Part shown: piece after piece, positions 33,339 to 42,982 of the stretch | How positions within the stretch are numbered: position 1 is the stretch's first letter | How the letters are laid out: every line of letters begins with the position of its first letter | NCBI RefSeq assembly: GCF_000380965.1 | Contig: NZ_KB905564.1 | Coordinates: 22,314-86,313 of the forward strand | DNA from: Paenibacillus ginsengihumi DSM 21568 | GTDB lineage: Bacteria; Bacillota; Bacilli; Paenibacillales; NBRC-103111 | Direction: 5' to 3' | Length of the DNA stretch: 64,000 nucleotides | The notes under the pieces: generated by a model | What the model was told of the DNA's origin: nothing | What the model saw: the letters and a program-made list of their open reading frames with translations, nothing else | Databases searched by the model: none | Translations under genes and position numbers: made by a program

Positions 33339-33405
33339 GGAAATCCCCCGATCTCAAGCTTTCCCGGCAGCGGAAGGCCGGATTGCTTGGAATTGTACGA
33401 TTCTG

Positions 33406-33418
33406 CTCATTTTGAGCT
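33406..33418. promoter_or_regulatory. Candidate DeoR operator palindrome
   Basis: GCTCATTTTGAGC, a 5-bp dyad with three-base centre, lies 68 bp upstream of the DeoR start. It shares the GAGC half site with the repeats before the GDPD gene. Confidence 0.4.
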
Positions 33419-33547
33419 TTTCCTTGAAAATAGACCATTTTCGGCAAAGTGTCAAGTGACTTACATCATCTGCACAATATCTACATATTTTTTTAACAAA
33501 CGGAATGCTTGACAGGGCAAAGCTAACGTTTGTAATATGAACTAAAA

Positions 33548-33584
33548 CGAGCATTTTCGAGCATTAAATTTGTAATTGCGAGCA
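33548..33584. promoter_or_regulatory. Phased CGAGCA direct repeats upstream of the GDPD gene
   Basis: CGAGCA occurs at 33548, 33558 and 33579, i.e. spaced 10 and 21 bp, on one face of the helix. It ends 28 bp before the GDPD start, and DeoR-type regulators often bind phased repeats. Confidence 0.5.
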
Positions 33585-33612
33585 AATAAATCGAGAGGAG
33601 CGGCGAATTTCG

Positions 33613-34449
33613 ATGGCGCATGAATCGCAACAAGTATTTTGGCAGGCTCACCGGGGAGGAGGGGCGTATGAGGCTCCGGATAATACGATGGGAGCGAATC
33701 GGTATGCCTGGGGCTTAGGGGGGATCCCCGAAGCCGACATCCGCACGACCAAGGACGGCGTCATCGTCTGTCTGCACGACGCCACCCCGGCAAGAACGAC
33801 AACGGCTCCGGATTCGGTCAAGGATCGGCCCATTACCGAACTCACATTCGATGAAGTTCGGCAGTGGGATGCGGGGGTCAAGTTTGCGGAATCGTTCAAG
33901 GGCGAGCGGATTCCTTCGCTGGAAGAGATGTTCATGGAGATGAAGGGCAGACCGGAGCGCATGGCCTATCTTGATTTGAAGGAGGTTGATTTGACGCGGC
34001 TGGGGGAGCTGATCGACCGCTACGAGGTGAACGAACAGATCATCTTTACTCACAACGTGCAGGACAATTGCGAGCGAATGAAAGAGATCGCGGCGGGCGT
34101 CAAGAGCATGCTGTGGATCGGGGGCACGCCGGAGCGGATCGAGCGGTCGTTCCGCAAGGCAAGCGAATCCGGATTCCGCGGGCTGGATCAGGTGCAGCTA
34201 CATCTGAACACGAATGACGCCGCGGCCGATTGGCCGTATGCGCTGAACGAGGCATTCGTGCGGGCGGCGCTGGAAGAGACGGCGGCTGCCGGGATCGATC
34301 TGGAGGTGCTGCCGTTCGCCTTCGACGAGCGCTCCATTCACCGCCTGCTCGACCTCGGCCTGCGCTGGTTCGCCACCGACGAGCCCGCCAAATTCGTGCG
34401 AAGCGTAAAATCGTGGCCGGCTGCGGGAGCGGCGAAGGCGGCGGAGTGA
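33613..34449 (+). CDS. Glycerophosphodiester phosphodiesterase
   Basis: A 278-aa TIM-barrel GDPD enzyme that hydrolyses glycerophosphodiesters to glycerol-3-phosphate and alcohol. Motifs are QAHRGGGAYEAPDNT (catalytic His and NT), EADIRTTKDGVIVCLHD (metal-binding E and D, second His), AYLDLKEVD and the final LRWFATDEP. There is no signal peptide, so it is cytoplasmic. The ATG is preceded by AGAGGAG. It is divergent from the DeoR regulator. The 370 bp after it (34450-34818) contain a bidirectional terminator and no clear gene. Confidence 0.92.
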   Translation: MAHESQQVFWQAHRGGGAYEAPDNTMGANRYAWGLGGIPEADIRTTKDGVIVCLHDATPARTTTAPDSVKDRPITELTFDEVRQWDAGVKFAESFKGERIPSLEEMFMEMKGRPERMAYLDLKEVDLTRLGELIDRYEVNEQIIFTHNVQDNCERMKEIAAGVKSMLWIGGTPERIERSFRKASESGFRGLDQVQLHLNTNDAAADWPYALNEAFVRAALEETAAAGIDLEVLPFAFDERSIHRLLDLGLRWFATDEPAKFVRSVKSWPAAGAAKAAE

Positions 34450-34766
34450 ACGGGGGGGAGGGAAGCTTTCGAGGGCGACTGGCGCATGGCATGAAGTTGC
34501 GACCTCTTCTTGAGGGAGGAATGAATCGATTGAACGACAGCCATCGCACTTCCTGCGGCTCGATATGCGTGCCGTATCCAAGAGGCTTGTCCGGAAAATG
34601 CAGCATGCCTTGATCGGCTCCGAACGGTTATATCCGGCCTCCGATGACGAGCCGTCCTTCCCTCCGCGCGCAGCATTGTAATAGAATTGCAATCTGATTT
34701 TCATCTCTCTTTAAGGTAACGGGACTATACTAAGAATCGACCCCTTTTGATATATATATATATTCG

Positions 34767-34802
34767 AAAACCCACGGCGCAATGGCTGTGGGTCTCTTTT
34801 TT
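34767..34802. terminator. Bidirectional terminator
   Basis: ACCCACGGC (from 34770) pairs with GCTGTGGGT (to 34793), with TCTCTTTTTT on the plus strand and TTTTC on the minus strand. It ends the minus-strand SDR operon and can stop read-through from the GDPD side. Confidence 0.75.
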
Positions 34803-34818
34803 GGCTATCGATCATGGT

Positions 34819-35583
34819 TTACCGCATATAAGCGCCGCCGTTCACCTCGATCGTCTCCCCGGTAATGAAATCGGACAGAGGAGATACGAGGAACAGCACC
34901 GCATTCGCCACATCCTCAGGCTCCCCCTGCCGGTTCAGAGGGGTGCCGGCAATCATCGCGCGCCTCGCTTCCTCGGAGGTCAGCTGTTCATGAAACCGCG
35001 TGTTGCCGATAAAGCCCGGGGAGACGCAGTTGACCCGGATGCCGTGAGCGGCTGCTTCCTTGGCCAGCCCCTTCGTGTAGGCGATGACGGCCGCCTTGCT
35101 CGCGGCGTATATGCTGGCGCCCGGACCGCCGCCATGGTGAGCTGCGACGGAGGACATATTCACGATGTAGCCGCAGCGCCTTGCAATCATTCCCGGCAGG
35201 ACGGCTTTGGACAAAAACACGGCGCTTTTCAGGTTCAGATCCATCACTTGCCCATAGAGCGATTCCGTCATATCGGCGTTGGCCAGCCGTTCCAGCATAT
35301 GCCCCGCGTTGTTGACGAGGATATCGACCGTACCGAGCTCCGCTTCGACCTGCCGAACCAGCGCGTCGATCTGCGCGTTCGAGGTGACGTCCGCTTGAAA
35401 CAACCGGGCGATTCCGCCTTGTCCGCCAATGTCCCGAACCACTTCCTCAGCCTGCTCCCGGTTGCGGTGATAATTGACGGCGACCCAGGCTCCGGCCGCC
35501 GCCAGTGTGCGGGCAATGGCCGCCCCGATGCCCGAGCTTGCGCCGGTCACCAGCGCGGTTTTGTTCGTCAAATCGATGTTCAT
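34819..35583 (-). CDS. Short-chain dehydrogenase/reductase (FabG-like SDR)
   Basis: A 254-aa classical SDR oxidoreductase. The cofactor loop is TGASSGIG (residues 14-21) and the structural motif is LVNNAGH. The catalytic Ser is in IVNMSSVA, the Tyr and Lys are in YAASK, and the closing IEVNGGAYMR is typical. VAVNYHRNREQAE suggests NADP preference (Arg-rich after beta-2). It is the last gene of tctC-tctB-tctA-SDR, 39 bp after tctA. The imported carboxylate, or its product, is thus a likely substrate. Confidence 0.9.
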   Translation of the reverse strand: MNIDLTNKTALVTGASSGIGAAIARTLAAAGAWVAVNYHRNREQAEEVVRDIGGQGGIARLFQADVTSNAQIDALVRQVEAELGTVDILVNNAGHMLERLANADMTESLYGQVMDLNLKSAVFLSKAVLPGMIARRCGYIVNMSSVAAHHGGGPGASIYAASKAAVIAYTKGLAKEAAAHGIRVNCVSPGFIGNTRFHEQLTSEEARRAMIAGTPLNRQGEPEDVANAVLFLVSPLSDFITGETIEVNGGAYMR

Positions 35584-35622
35584 CCTTTAAATACCTCCGT
35601 TTATTCGGTAATCTGAGACCTC

Positions 35623-37128
35623 TTACATTTCTACATCCGCCGCCAGTCCCGTACGCTTCTTCCGAAAGCCGGACACGATGCCCGCGACCATGATGACAAC
35701 GGCGATGACCAGGATGGTGCCGGAGATCGGCCGCGCGAACAGGCCGAGGAACGAGCCGTCCAACAGTTTGAGCGATTGCAGCAGCGAGCTTTCCATCATT
35801 TTGCCGAGCACGAAAGTGAGCACGATCGGGGCCATCGGAATATCGGTCTTCTTCATCAAATACCCCAGGAGGCCGAACGCGATCATAACCCCTACGTCGA
35901 ACAGGCTGTTGTTCGCCGTATAGGCGCCGACGACGGATATGACCAGGATCGTCGGATACAGCAGCTTGGGCGGGATCATGGCGATCCTGGCCCACCAGCC
36001 GGCCAGCGGCAGATTCATGATCAACAGCAGCAGGTTGCCGACGAACATGCTGGCGATAACGCCCCATACGAAAACCGGGTTATGGTCGAACAGCGTAGGG
36101 CCCGGCGTCAGGCCGTGCATCATGAACGCGCCCAAAATAATCGCGATCGTCGGAGAGCTCGGAATGCCGAGCGTAAACAGCGGAATCAAAGCGCCGCCGC
36201 AGTACGAGTTGTTGGCCGTCTCCGGACCGGCTACGCCCTCCAGCGCCCCTTTGCCGAAGCGCGACGGGTCCTTGGCCATCTTTTTCTCCAGCGAATAAGA
36301 CAGCAGGGCAGGGATGACCGAGTTCGTTCCCGGAATGAGGCCGATCAGGAAGCCGAGCACCGTTCCCCGGCCGATCGCCTGCATGTTCGGACCCCATTCC
36401 TCCTTGCGGGGAAGCATCTTTTGCAGCTTGGGAGGCTTGCCTGCGGAAGCCATATTCTCCATGCCGAGCAAAATTTCCGACAAGCCGAATAGCCCCATCG
36501 CCACGATGACGAAATCGATGCCGTTCATCAGAAAAGGGCTGTCCATCGTGTAGCGCAGCGTGCCCGACATCGGATCGATGCCGACCATGGCCAGATTCAG
36601 CCCCAGAAAAGCGGAGATCAGGCCGCGAATGACCGATTTGCCCATCAAGCCGATGACGGTCGACAAGCCGAGCACCATTAAGGCGAAAAATTCGGGCGGG
36701 CCGAAATGCAGCGCCCACTGCGCCAGGGGCGGGCCGACGAAGATTAAGCCAACAATGGAGAGCGTCCCGCCGACGAAAGAGCCGATCGCGGCCACTCCGA
36801 GCGCCGCGCCCGCCCGACCTTGCTTGGCCAGCGGGCTGCCGTCCAGGCACGTAATGACGGAAGCCGCCTCCCCGGGCGTATTGATGAGCACGGAGGTGAT
36901 CGTCCCTCCGTACATCGCCCCGTAATAGATGCCGCACAGCATGATGATCGCCGATACCGGCTCCATCCCGAAGGTGATCGGCAGCAGCACGGCCACCCCG
37001 GTCGTCGGACCAAGGCCCGGCAGCACGCCGATCAGCATGCCGATGGTGACGCCGATGAGGCAGTACAGCAGGTTCCAGCCATTTAAAGCGGTTGCAAATC
37101 CTTCTGCGATCGTCTGAAAATCCGGCAT
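35623..37128 (-). CDS. tctA: Tripartite tricarboxylate transporter large permease TctA
   Basis: A 501-aa membrane subunit of the TTT transporter family with about 11-12 helices. Signatures are VLPGLGPTTGVAVLLPITFGM, AMYGGTITSVLINTPGEAASVITCLDG (conserved motif) and TLGIPSSPTIAIILGAFMMHGLTPGP. It uses an ion gradient to move an organic acid delivered by TctC. The ATG is three bases after the tctB stop, with the ribosome site GGAAGGGGG inside tctB, so translation is coupled. Confidence 0.95.
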   Translation of the reverse strand: MPDFQTIAEGFATALNGWNLLYCLIGVTIGMLIGVLPGLGPTTGVAVLLPITFGMEPVSAIIMLCGIYYGAMYGGTITSVLINTPGEAASVITCLDGSPLAKQGRAGAALGVAAIGSFVGGTLSIVGLIFVGPPLAQWALHFGPPEFFALMVLGLSTVIGLMGKSVIRGLISAFLGLNLAMVGIDPMSGTLRYTMDSPFLMNGIDFVIVAMGLFGLSEILLGMENMASAGKPPKLQKMLPRKEEWGPNMQAIGRGTVLGFLIGLIPGTNSVIPALLSYSLEKKMAKDPSRFGKGALEGVAGPETANNSYCGGALIPLFTLGIPSSPTIAIILGAFMMHGLTPGPTLFDHNPVFVWGVIASMFVGNLLLLIMNLPLAGWWARIAMIPPKLLYPTILVISVVGAYTANNSLFDVGVMIAFGLLGYLMKKTDIPMAPIVLTFVLGKMMESSLLQSLKLLDGSFLGLFARPISGTILVIAVVIMVAGIVSGFRKKRTGLAADVEM

Positions 37129-37131
37129 CGC

Positions 37132-37596
37132 TCACCCGCCCCCTTCCCATAATCGGCCCGTCGGCAGCGGTACATCCAGCCAACTGCTGAACACCAAATA
37201 AATGAGCAGGTTGACCGATAGCGCGATGGCTGCCGCGCGCGGCCACGAATACGAAAGGGCCAGCAGCAGCGCCGTCATCAGGAAGCCGGTCGCAACGAAG
37301 CCGAGCCACGATACGGCGACGACAAAACCGGCTGCCGAGGCCGGCACGGCAAGCACCTGCCGCAGGTCCTTGCCCTTCGGCATCACCTCGGACCACAGGA
37401 TCGGACGGCGCAGCGTGCCGAGCATGTAGAGCAGCGCCAGCAGCAGGAACGAGCCGCTGAGCCATCTGGGGAACAAGCCCGGCCCCGGCCCGAGGCTGCT
37501 GTAATACTCGAAGGACCAGGACTGCCAGAACATCCAGCCGGACAAGGCGAGCAGCAGGAGCGACATGAAGAAACTCACATTGTGCCTTAGTTTCAT
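37132..37596 (-). CDS. tctB: Tripartite tricarboxylate transporter small permease TctB
   Basis: A 154-aa four-helix membrane protein of the TctB family. Helices lie at about 8-28, 45-62, 85-105 and 112-140, and it has the family's early YYSSLGPGPGLFPRWLSGSFLLLALLY loop. It forms the permease with TctA. It lies between tctC and tctA in the same operon, 32 bp from tctC. The ATG has GGAGGTTTTCC upstream. Confidence 0.92.
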   Translation of the reverse strand: MKLRHNVSFFMSLLLLALSGWMFWQSWSFEYYSSLGPGPGLFPRWLSGSFLLLALLYMLGTLRRPILWSEVMPKGKDLRQVLAVPASAAGFVVAVSWLGFVATGFLMTALLLALSYSWPRAAAIALSVNLLIYLVFSSWLDVPLPTGRLWEGGG

Positions 37597-37628
37597 GGAA
37601 AACCTCCTCCGATGGAGCGCTGACTCCG

Positions 37629-38654
37629 CTATTTTTTGGACAAGCCCAGCTCCGGAATCAGCTTGCCGAAATTGTCGTGATTTTCCTTCAAATATTGGGC
37701 GAAGCTCTGGCTGTCCTTGACGACGACGCTGAGGCCGTTCTTTTGCATGAAGTCGGTGAACTCGCTATCCTCGGTCGCTTTCTTGAAGCCTTCCGCCAAG
37801 ATCTCCAGAATCTCGTCCGGGGTATCCTTGGGCACGCCGAGTCCCCGCCATGTCCCGATATAGCTGAATTCCGTTCCAGTCTCTTCCTTGAACGTCTTCA
37901 CCCCGGGCAGCACCCGCGACGGCTTGTTATCGAGCACGGCCAGCGAGCGCAGCTTGCCCGCCTCCACCTGGGTCATCACTTCCGGAGGGCTGACCGGCAC
38001 GGCGTCCACATGGCCGCCGAGCAGCGCGGTGATGGCAGGAGCGGCTCCTTCGAACGGAATGTGGTTGAACTTCGTTCCGGTCGCCTGCTCCATGGCGGCC
38101 GCGGCAAGATGCCAGATCGCGCCCGTTCCGGAATTGCCCAGCTTCACCCGACCGGGGTTCGCCTTCGCGTATTCCAAAAATTCGTTCAGCGTCTTCCAAG
38201 GGCTATCCGTGCGCACCGTGATGGCCGCCGGCTCGTAGTTCATCATCATGATCGGCTGGAAATCCTCATAGGTGATCGGGGACAGGCCGAGGTGGGGCAG
38301 CGTCGTCAGCTCGACGGTAATGACCGTGACCGTATATCCGTCGGCTTTGGCATTGGAGCCCTCCATCATCCCGACCGAGCCGCCGCCACCGGTTTTGTTG
38401 ACGACCGTGATCGGCTGCTGGAGATGCTTCTCCGCCGCCTTGGCGAGCGCCCTGGCCGTCGTATCCGTGCCGCCGCCCGCCGCGTAAGGCACGATCAGGT
38501 TGATCGGCTTGGTCGGGAAATTCACCGGTTTCGCCGCCCCCGTCTCCGCATTTTGACCGGCAGTCGTCTGCGCCGCTCCGCCGCATGCCGCAAGCAGCGT
38601 CATGCCGACAATCGCCGTCGTGGAGAGCAGAGCGTTCCATTTCCGCTTCTTCAT
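37629..38654 (-). CDS. tctC: Tripartite tricarboxylate transporter substrate-binding lipoprotein TctC
   Basis: A 341-aa secreted binding protein (Bug/TctC family) for a carboxylated ligand. The lipoprotein signal ends LLAAC with acylated C24. The family landmarks are FPTKPINLIVPYAAGGGTDTTARALA, VVNKTGGGGSVG and LGNSGTGAIWHLA. HIPFEGAAPAITALLGGHVDA follows, with the later WRGLGVPKDTP. Bug proteins bind citrate, tricarballylate, nicotinate and similar acids; the ligand here is unknown. The ATG (38654) is preferred to the preceding TTG. It lies 235 bp downstream of a membrane AraC-type regulator on the same strand. Confidence 0.93.
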   Translation of the reverse strand: MKKRKWNALLSTTAIVGMTLLAACGGAAQTTAGQNAETGAAKPVNFPTKPINLIVPYAAGGGTDTTARALAKAAEKHLQQPITVVNKTGGGGSVGMMEGSNAKADGYTVTVITVELTTLPHLGLSPITYEDFQPIMMMNYEPAAITVRTDSPWKTLNEFLEYAKANPGRVKLGNSGTGAIWHLAAAAMEQATGTKFNHIPFEGAAPAITALLGGHVDAVPVSPPEVMTQVEAGKLRSLAVLDNKPSRVLPGVKTFKEETGTEFSYIGTWRGLGVPKDTPDEILEILAEGFKKATEDSEFTDFMQKNGLSVVVKDSQSFAQYLKENHDNFGKLIPELGLSKK

Positions 38655-38889
38655 CAACTTGCACCCTCTTTTCCGTATCGAATGGTCAGCGCGTCGGCTG
38701 CATTAGCAAGCCGCGGCTTGCTTTCCTAGTGTAGGGGGATGCGGGGCCGCCGGCAATCTGCCGATCGTGCAGTTTACCCGCCAATCGGCCAATTCAGGCT
38801 GCATTTGGCGGATGTGCAAGCATGTTGGTCGATCGGCACATGGCCGGATCGCCGGGAGTTTGCGCCGGATCGGACAAGGAAACAGGATT

Positions 38890-41181
38890 CTACGACTCCA
38901 TGATGTCCTTGGGCGTTCGGTTGACCTCGCGGTATTTGCCCGGCGTCATGCCTTTCACTTTGCGGAAGCTGCGAATGAAGCTCGTTTCGTTCTGATAGCC
39001 GACCTGAGACGCGATATCGGCTACCTTGCGCTCGGTCGCCGTCAGCAGCCGGCAAGCTTCTTCGATGCGCAGCAATGTCAAATATTCGAAGACCGAATAA
39101 CCGGTTTCCTGTCTGAAAATGCTGCTGACCGAGGAGACGCTCATCCCGACCGATTCGGCAACGTCCTGGAGGCCGATATTGTCCTTGAGCCGCTCGCTCA
39201 TAAATTGAATGATCCGCTGGACGATCAGACGTTCCTTCCGCTCCAGCCGGCCGCGCATCGACTCGGCAGCTGCCCGGGAAGCTTGCAGCAGGAGGGTTGT
39301 GACGTCGGCCAGGTCCATCATTTTCAGCTGATGCGGCGTATAATCCTCGAGCGGAGGCGGCTTTGGCGCATCGTGGGCGGAGCAGAGCCGCAGCAGCGCT
39401 TCGAGCCAGCGCTCGGCGAAGGCGTAGACCGATTCCGGGGGCGGCTGGACGGAGGCGACGGTTTCGGACCAGGCTTGGGTGCCTTGGGCCAGAGCTTCGG
39501 CGTCTCCGGCTTCCGCCTGGCCGAGCCATTCCCGCATCAGCTTCTCCTGCCGGGCTTCGGCAAGCTCGCCGTACGCTGCGTCCGGGGCGAAGCGGAACGT
39601 TTTCCCGTAGCCTTCGTACAGCCGCGCCGCCAGCGCCTCGTTCGCTTCGGCGTACGAGCGGTGAAGCTCGGCAATGGAAGGGGCAGGCCGCCCGATCCCG
39701 ATGGACAGCTGCATTCGCAAATAAGCTTCGGCCGATTCGATCGCCTGGTCCAGCCGTTCCTGCAGCCGCTTCTCCGCCTCCGGCACGGGGTGTCTCGGCT
39801 GGACGATGATCAGCACATTTTCCTTGTCGAGGGCGACGCTGGCAGAATGCCACTGCAGGTCCAGCATTTCGTGAATGAGATTGGATAACGCATATTTCAG
39901 CAGCAGCTGATCCTCCTCGTTGAAATCGGCGGACCAAACCTTGTAGCGGCTGATCGATATGACCGCAGCCGTCAGAGGGCCGTCCGACCAATCCTCGAAA
40001 TACCGCTGCCACTTGAAGCGAATTTCCTTGGCGCCGATCCGGCCGAGCAGCACGTCCTGCACATACTTGGAGCGGACCTCCGGCAGGCTCTGCTTGCTGA
40101 GCGCCGAGCGCAGATCGGCTTCCTTGACCAGCTTCCAAATATGCCGCTCGATGTCGGCCCAATCTCCGGGCGCCCCGGGCTTTCCGCGGTATCCGACCAG
40201 TTCGCGGATTCTGGCCAGCGGACGGAACGCCGTATAGCTGGAATAGCACATCGCCACGCATCCGATCAGAATGGACAACAGCGACAGCATGACGATGATG
40301 TTGCGCACGAGCCGCGCGTTTTTCAGCAGGTCCTCCAGCGAAATGACCGATACCCAGCGCCAGCCGGTCATGTCCGAGAACGTCTGATTCGCCAAATAGT
40401 CTTGCCCGCCCAGCCGCACGTTTTTGAACGGAAGGATGCTTAGCTCAGCGACAACCCGCCGCATGTCGCTTTCCTTGATCGGCAAGTTCGTCTTCGGGTA
40501 TATCAGCTCGCCGTCCAGGCTGAAAATGTACTGCGGAGCCTCCAGATTGGCGTGGATGCCCGTGAACAGCCGGTCGTAATCGATGTTGATGATCACGAGG
40601 CCGGCGAGCCTCTCCTCGTGCCGGATAGGGCGAATTAACGAAATCAGCTCCGTCGGCACAGGAGCCGGTTCCGGACCGCCGCCTCCCGATCTTCTTGTGA
40701 TCAGAAGAGGCTTCGTCTCCAGCTCCTTGCTCCACGGAATCCAGGTTCGGTCGCCCATCGTATCCATCGCCTGCTCCTTCTCGCTGTTCGAAGACAGCAC
40801 GCGGCCGCGGTTCAAATCGACCACATAAATCGAATGAACTTCATCCTCGTTGGCCGCTGCCTTGACATAAGCCTGGATGCTCGCAATCGTTTCCTGGTTC
40901 GAGTCGAGGGAGGGGGAGACATACTGTACGACTGATGGGTGGTACGAAAGCTGCACCGCTTTGTTGTCGTATTGGCGGAATTCGCGGTTGGTTGCGTCCC
41001 TGTTGATTTGCAGCAGCTCGGCAATCGGCTGGTTCAGTTCCTTGTCCAGCTTGTCGCGGTAATCGTAGTAGAGAAGCAAGCTGATCGCAGAAATCAAGGT
41101 CGAGATGACCAAGGTCAGCGTAAAAATAAGCAGGCTTTGCCTGTTCGTCAGCAGCATTTTGATCCGGTAATCCACCCGCAT
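38890..41181 (-). CDS. Membrane-bound AraC-family transcriptional regulator (Cache-like sensor)
   Basis: A 763-aa one-component membrane regulator. Helix 1 (LIFTLTLVISTLISAISLLLYY) and helix 2 (IIVMLSLLSILIGCVAMCY, about 290-310) flank a 240-residue extracellular Cache-type sensor. A cytoplasmic linker and a C-terminal AraC domain follow, with two helix-turn-helices (DVAESVGMSVSSVSSIFRQE and KVADIASQVGYQNETSFIRS), ending FRKVKGMTPGKYRE. Such proteins usually control neighbouring sugar ABC importers. Here the neighbour is a tripartite carboxylate transporter, transcribed in the same direction. Start at 41181 is chosen for AAAGGAGG. Confidence 0.9.
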   Translation of the reverse strand: MRVDYRIKMLLTNRQSLLIFTLTLVISTLISAISLLLYYDYRDKLDKELNQPIAELLQINRDATNREFRQYDNKAVQLSYHPSVVQYVSPSLDSNQETIASIQAYVKAAANEDEVHSIYVVDLNRGRVLSSNSEKEQAMDTMGDRTWIPWSKELETKPLLITRRSGGGGPEPAPVPTELISLIRPIRHEERLAGLVIINIDYDRLFTGIHANLEAPQYIFSLDGELIYPKTNLPIKESDMRRVVAELSILPFKNVRLGGQDYLANQTFSDMTGWRWVSVISLEDLLKNARLVRNIIVMLSLLSILIGCVAMCYSSYTAFRPLARIRELVGYRGKPGAPGDWADIERHIWKLVKEADLRSALSKQSLPEVRSKYVQDVLLGRIGAKEIRFKWQRYFEDWSDGPLTAAVISISRYKVWSADFNEEDQLLLKYALSNLIHEMLDLQWHSASVALDKENVLIIVQPRHPVPEAEKRLQERLDQAIESAEAYLRMQLSIGIGRPAPSIAELHRSYAEANEALAARLYEGYGKTFRFAPDAAYGELAEARQEKLMREWLGQAEAGDAEALAQGTQAWSETVASVQPPPESVYAFAERWLEALLRLCSAHDAPKPPPLEDYTPHQLKMMDLADVTTLLLQASRAAAESMRGRLERKERLIVQRIIQFMSERLKDNIGLQDVAESVGMSVSSVSSIFRQETGYSVFEYLTLLRIEEACRLLTATERKVADIASQVGYQNETSFIRSFRKVKGMTPGKYREVNRTPKDIMES

Positions 41182-41372
41182 GACCGTATCCTCCTTTGCG
41201 CAGCGGTAAAGTCTTTTGCTCGCCAATCGCTCACTGCGGCTCACACGGCGGCGGCCTGGCGGACCCGTTGGGAGCAGAAAGCGATTTCAGCAAAAACATC
41301 ATACTATAAGCTGCTGCTTCAGGCTAACTTTTTTTGGAAGATCGTTGGGCGGAGCAGAAGGTGCATGCGGGG

Positions 41373-41413
41373 AAAAAAGAGCCGCACACGGGGCGGCGGC
41401 CCCATGTGCGGCT
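41373..41413 (-). terminator. Terminator of xylA
   Basis: AGCCGCACA (41380-41388) pairs with TGTGCGGCT (41405-41413). Read on the minus strand it is followed by CTTTTTT. Confidence 0.85.
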
Positions 41414-41440
41414 TCCTGGTTCGTGTCAGGACGATCCGGA

Positions 41441-42757
41441 TCAGGCGTTCAAAATGTATTGGTTTAGCACCGAGCGGATCAGCTCGACGCGGCCGGACTC
41501 GTGAACGATCGGCTTGTTCTGCAGCGCGTACGCCTCCAGCGTATGGAAGTTCGCCTTGCCGGAGACGATGTCCGCTCCGATGCCGGTACGGAACGTGGCG
41601 TAACGGTTCTCAAGCACGTTCTCGAATACGCGGTCCTCGATCAGCTTCGCCGCCACCTGCAGGCCGCGGGCGAAGGAATCCATGCCGGCGATATGCGCAT
41701 AGACGACATCGATCGGCTCAAGCGAGGTGCGGCGCACCTTGGCGTCGAAGTTCACCCCGCCGCGGCCGAGACCGCCTTCGTTCTGCAAAATTTCATACAT
41801 GGCGAGCGTCGTCGAGTACAGATCGGTCGGGAATTCGTCGGTATCCCAGCCAAGCAGCAGGTCGCCCTGGTTCGCGTCGATCGATCCGAGCGCGCCGTCC
41901 AGCCGGGCCACGCGCAGCTCGTGCTCGAACGTATGCCCGGCCAGCGTCGCATGGTTCGCCTCGATGTTCAGCTTGAAATGAGGCAGCAGGCCGTATTTGC
42001 GGAGGAACGACAGCGTCGTCGCCGCGTCGAAATCGTACTGATGCTTGGTCGGCTCCTTCGGCTTCGGCTCGATCAGGAACTGGGCGTCGAAGCCGATCTC
42101 CTTGGCGTAATCGACAGCCATGTGCAGGAAACGGGCCAGGTTATCGAGCTCCAGTCCCATATCTGTATTCAGCAGCGACTCGTAGCCTTCGCGGCCTCCC
42201 CAGAACACATAGTTTTCCGCGCCAAGCTCCTTGCCGTGCTCCAGCGCCTTCTTCACCTGAGCGGCCGCATAGGCGAACACGTCGGCATGGTTGGTCGTCG
42301 CGGCGCCGTGGAGGAAGCGCGGATTGGTGAACATGTTGGCCGTATTCCAGAGCAGCTTCTTGCCGGTCGCCTTCATGTTCTCCTTGATCAGCGCCACGAT
42401 CTCGTCGAGGTTGCGGTTCGTCTCCTGCAGCGTATCGCCTTCCGGCGCGATGTCCCGGTCATGGAAGCAGAAGAAGTCTGCGCCCAGAATGTTCAGCAGC
42501 TCGAAGCACGCTTCGACCCGCGCTTTCGCCAGATCCATGCCGGAGTAGGCATCCCAGCCGCGGATCGCGGTGCCTGCGCCGAACGGGTCCGTGCCGCTCC
42601 CGGTGAAGGAGTGCCAGTAGGCTACGGCAAAGCGCAGATGCTCGCGCATCGTTTTTCCCAGCACCACTTGATCGGGATTGTAAAATTTGAAAGCCAGCGG
42701 GTTGGTGGACTCTCTGCCTTCGTACTGAATCGGTTTCACATCGCCAAAGTAACCCAT
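41441..42757 (-). CDS. xylA: Xylose isomerase
   Basis: Cytoplasmic metal-dependent isomerase converting D-xylose to D-xylulose; 438 aa, the class II length. Signatures are the catalytic His in [13 protein letters not shown], the [15 protein letters not shown] signature and the metal-site regions [36 protein letters not shown] and DANQGD...[10 protein letters not shown]. The ATG has GGAGGGA upstream. It is divergent from the ROK repressor gene xylR, with xylO and a cre site between them. No xylulokinase (xylB) follows; a terminator comes right after the gene. Confidence 0.97.
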   Translation of the reverse strand: MGYFGDVKPIQYEGRESTNPLAFKFYNPDQVVLGKTMREHLRFAVAYWHSFTGSGTDPFGAGTAIRGWDAYSGMDLAKARVEACFELLNILGADFFCFHDRDIAPEGDTLQETNRNLDEIVALIKENMKATGKKLLWNTANMFTNPRFLHGAATTNHADVFAYAAAQVKKALEHGKELGAENYVFWGGREGYESLLNTDMGLELDNLARFLHMAVDYAKEIGFDAQFLIEPKPKEPTKHQYDFDAATTLSFLRKYGLLPHFKLNIEANHATLAGHTFEHELRVARLDGALGSIDANQGDLLLGWDTDEFPTDLYSTTLAMYEILQNEGGLGRGGVNFDAKVRRTSLEPIDVVYAHIAGMDSFARGLQVAAKLIEDRVFENVLENRYATFRTGIGADIVSGKANFHTLEAYALQNKPIVHESGRVELIRSVLNQYILNA

Positions 42758-42802
42758 CGATCATCCCTCCGAAGGATAAAATGAATAATTCGATCATAAG
42801 GA

Positions 42803-42816
42803 AATAAACGCTTACA
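42803..42816 (-). promoter_or_regulatory. Candidate cre (CcpA) site in the xylA leader
   Basis: On the minus strand TGTAAGCGTTTATT matches the cre consensus TGWNANCGNTNWCA except at the end. It lies between xylO and the xylA start, a common place for glucose repression. Confidence 0.6.
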
Positions 42817-42838
42817 GCTAGATCATAACATCAACAAA

Positions 42839-42867
42839 TAAGTTTGTAAATTGATTAAACAAACTTA
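42839..42867. promoter_or_regulatory. xylO operator
   Basis: TAAGTTTGT (42839-42847), 11 bases, ACAAACTTA (42859-42867): perfect 9-bp arms matching the XylR operator type (AGTTTGT...ACAAACT). Located between divergent xylA and xylR. Confidence 0.85.
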
Positions 42868-42982
42868 GTGCTATATTTAAGAAAATATTCATGATAAAAT
42901 CATTCGTACATGCGATAAGACAAATGAATAAGAGAACGATGAATAAACAACGATGACGGAAAGGAAACGTTTGGGGGACACC

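Noticed and set aside
34450..34760. Possible short frames (for example MLHFPDKPLGYGTHIEPQEV on the minus strand) after the GDPD gene
   Set aside because: Fragment looks protein-like but has no ribosome site, stops early and no family could be named; too weak to annotate.
36080..37465. 461-aa minus-strand frame overlapping tctA/tctB in another phase
   Set aside because: Arg/Gly/Asp-rich shadow; tctA and tctB on the same strand have complete family motifs and ribosome sites.
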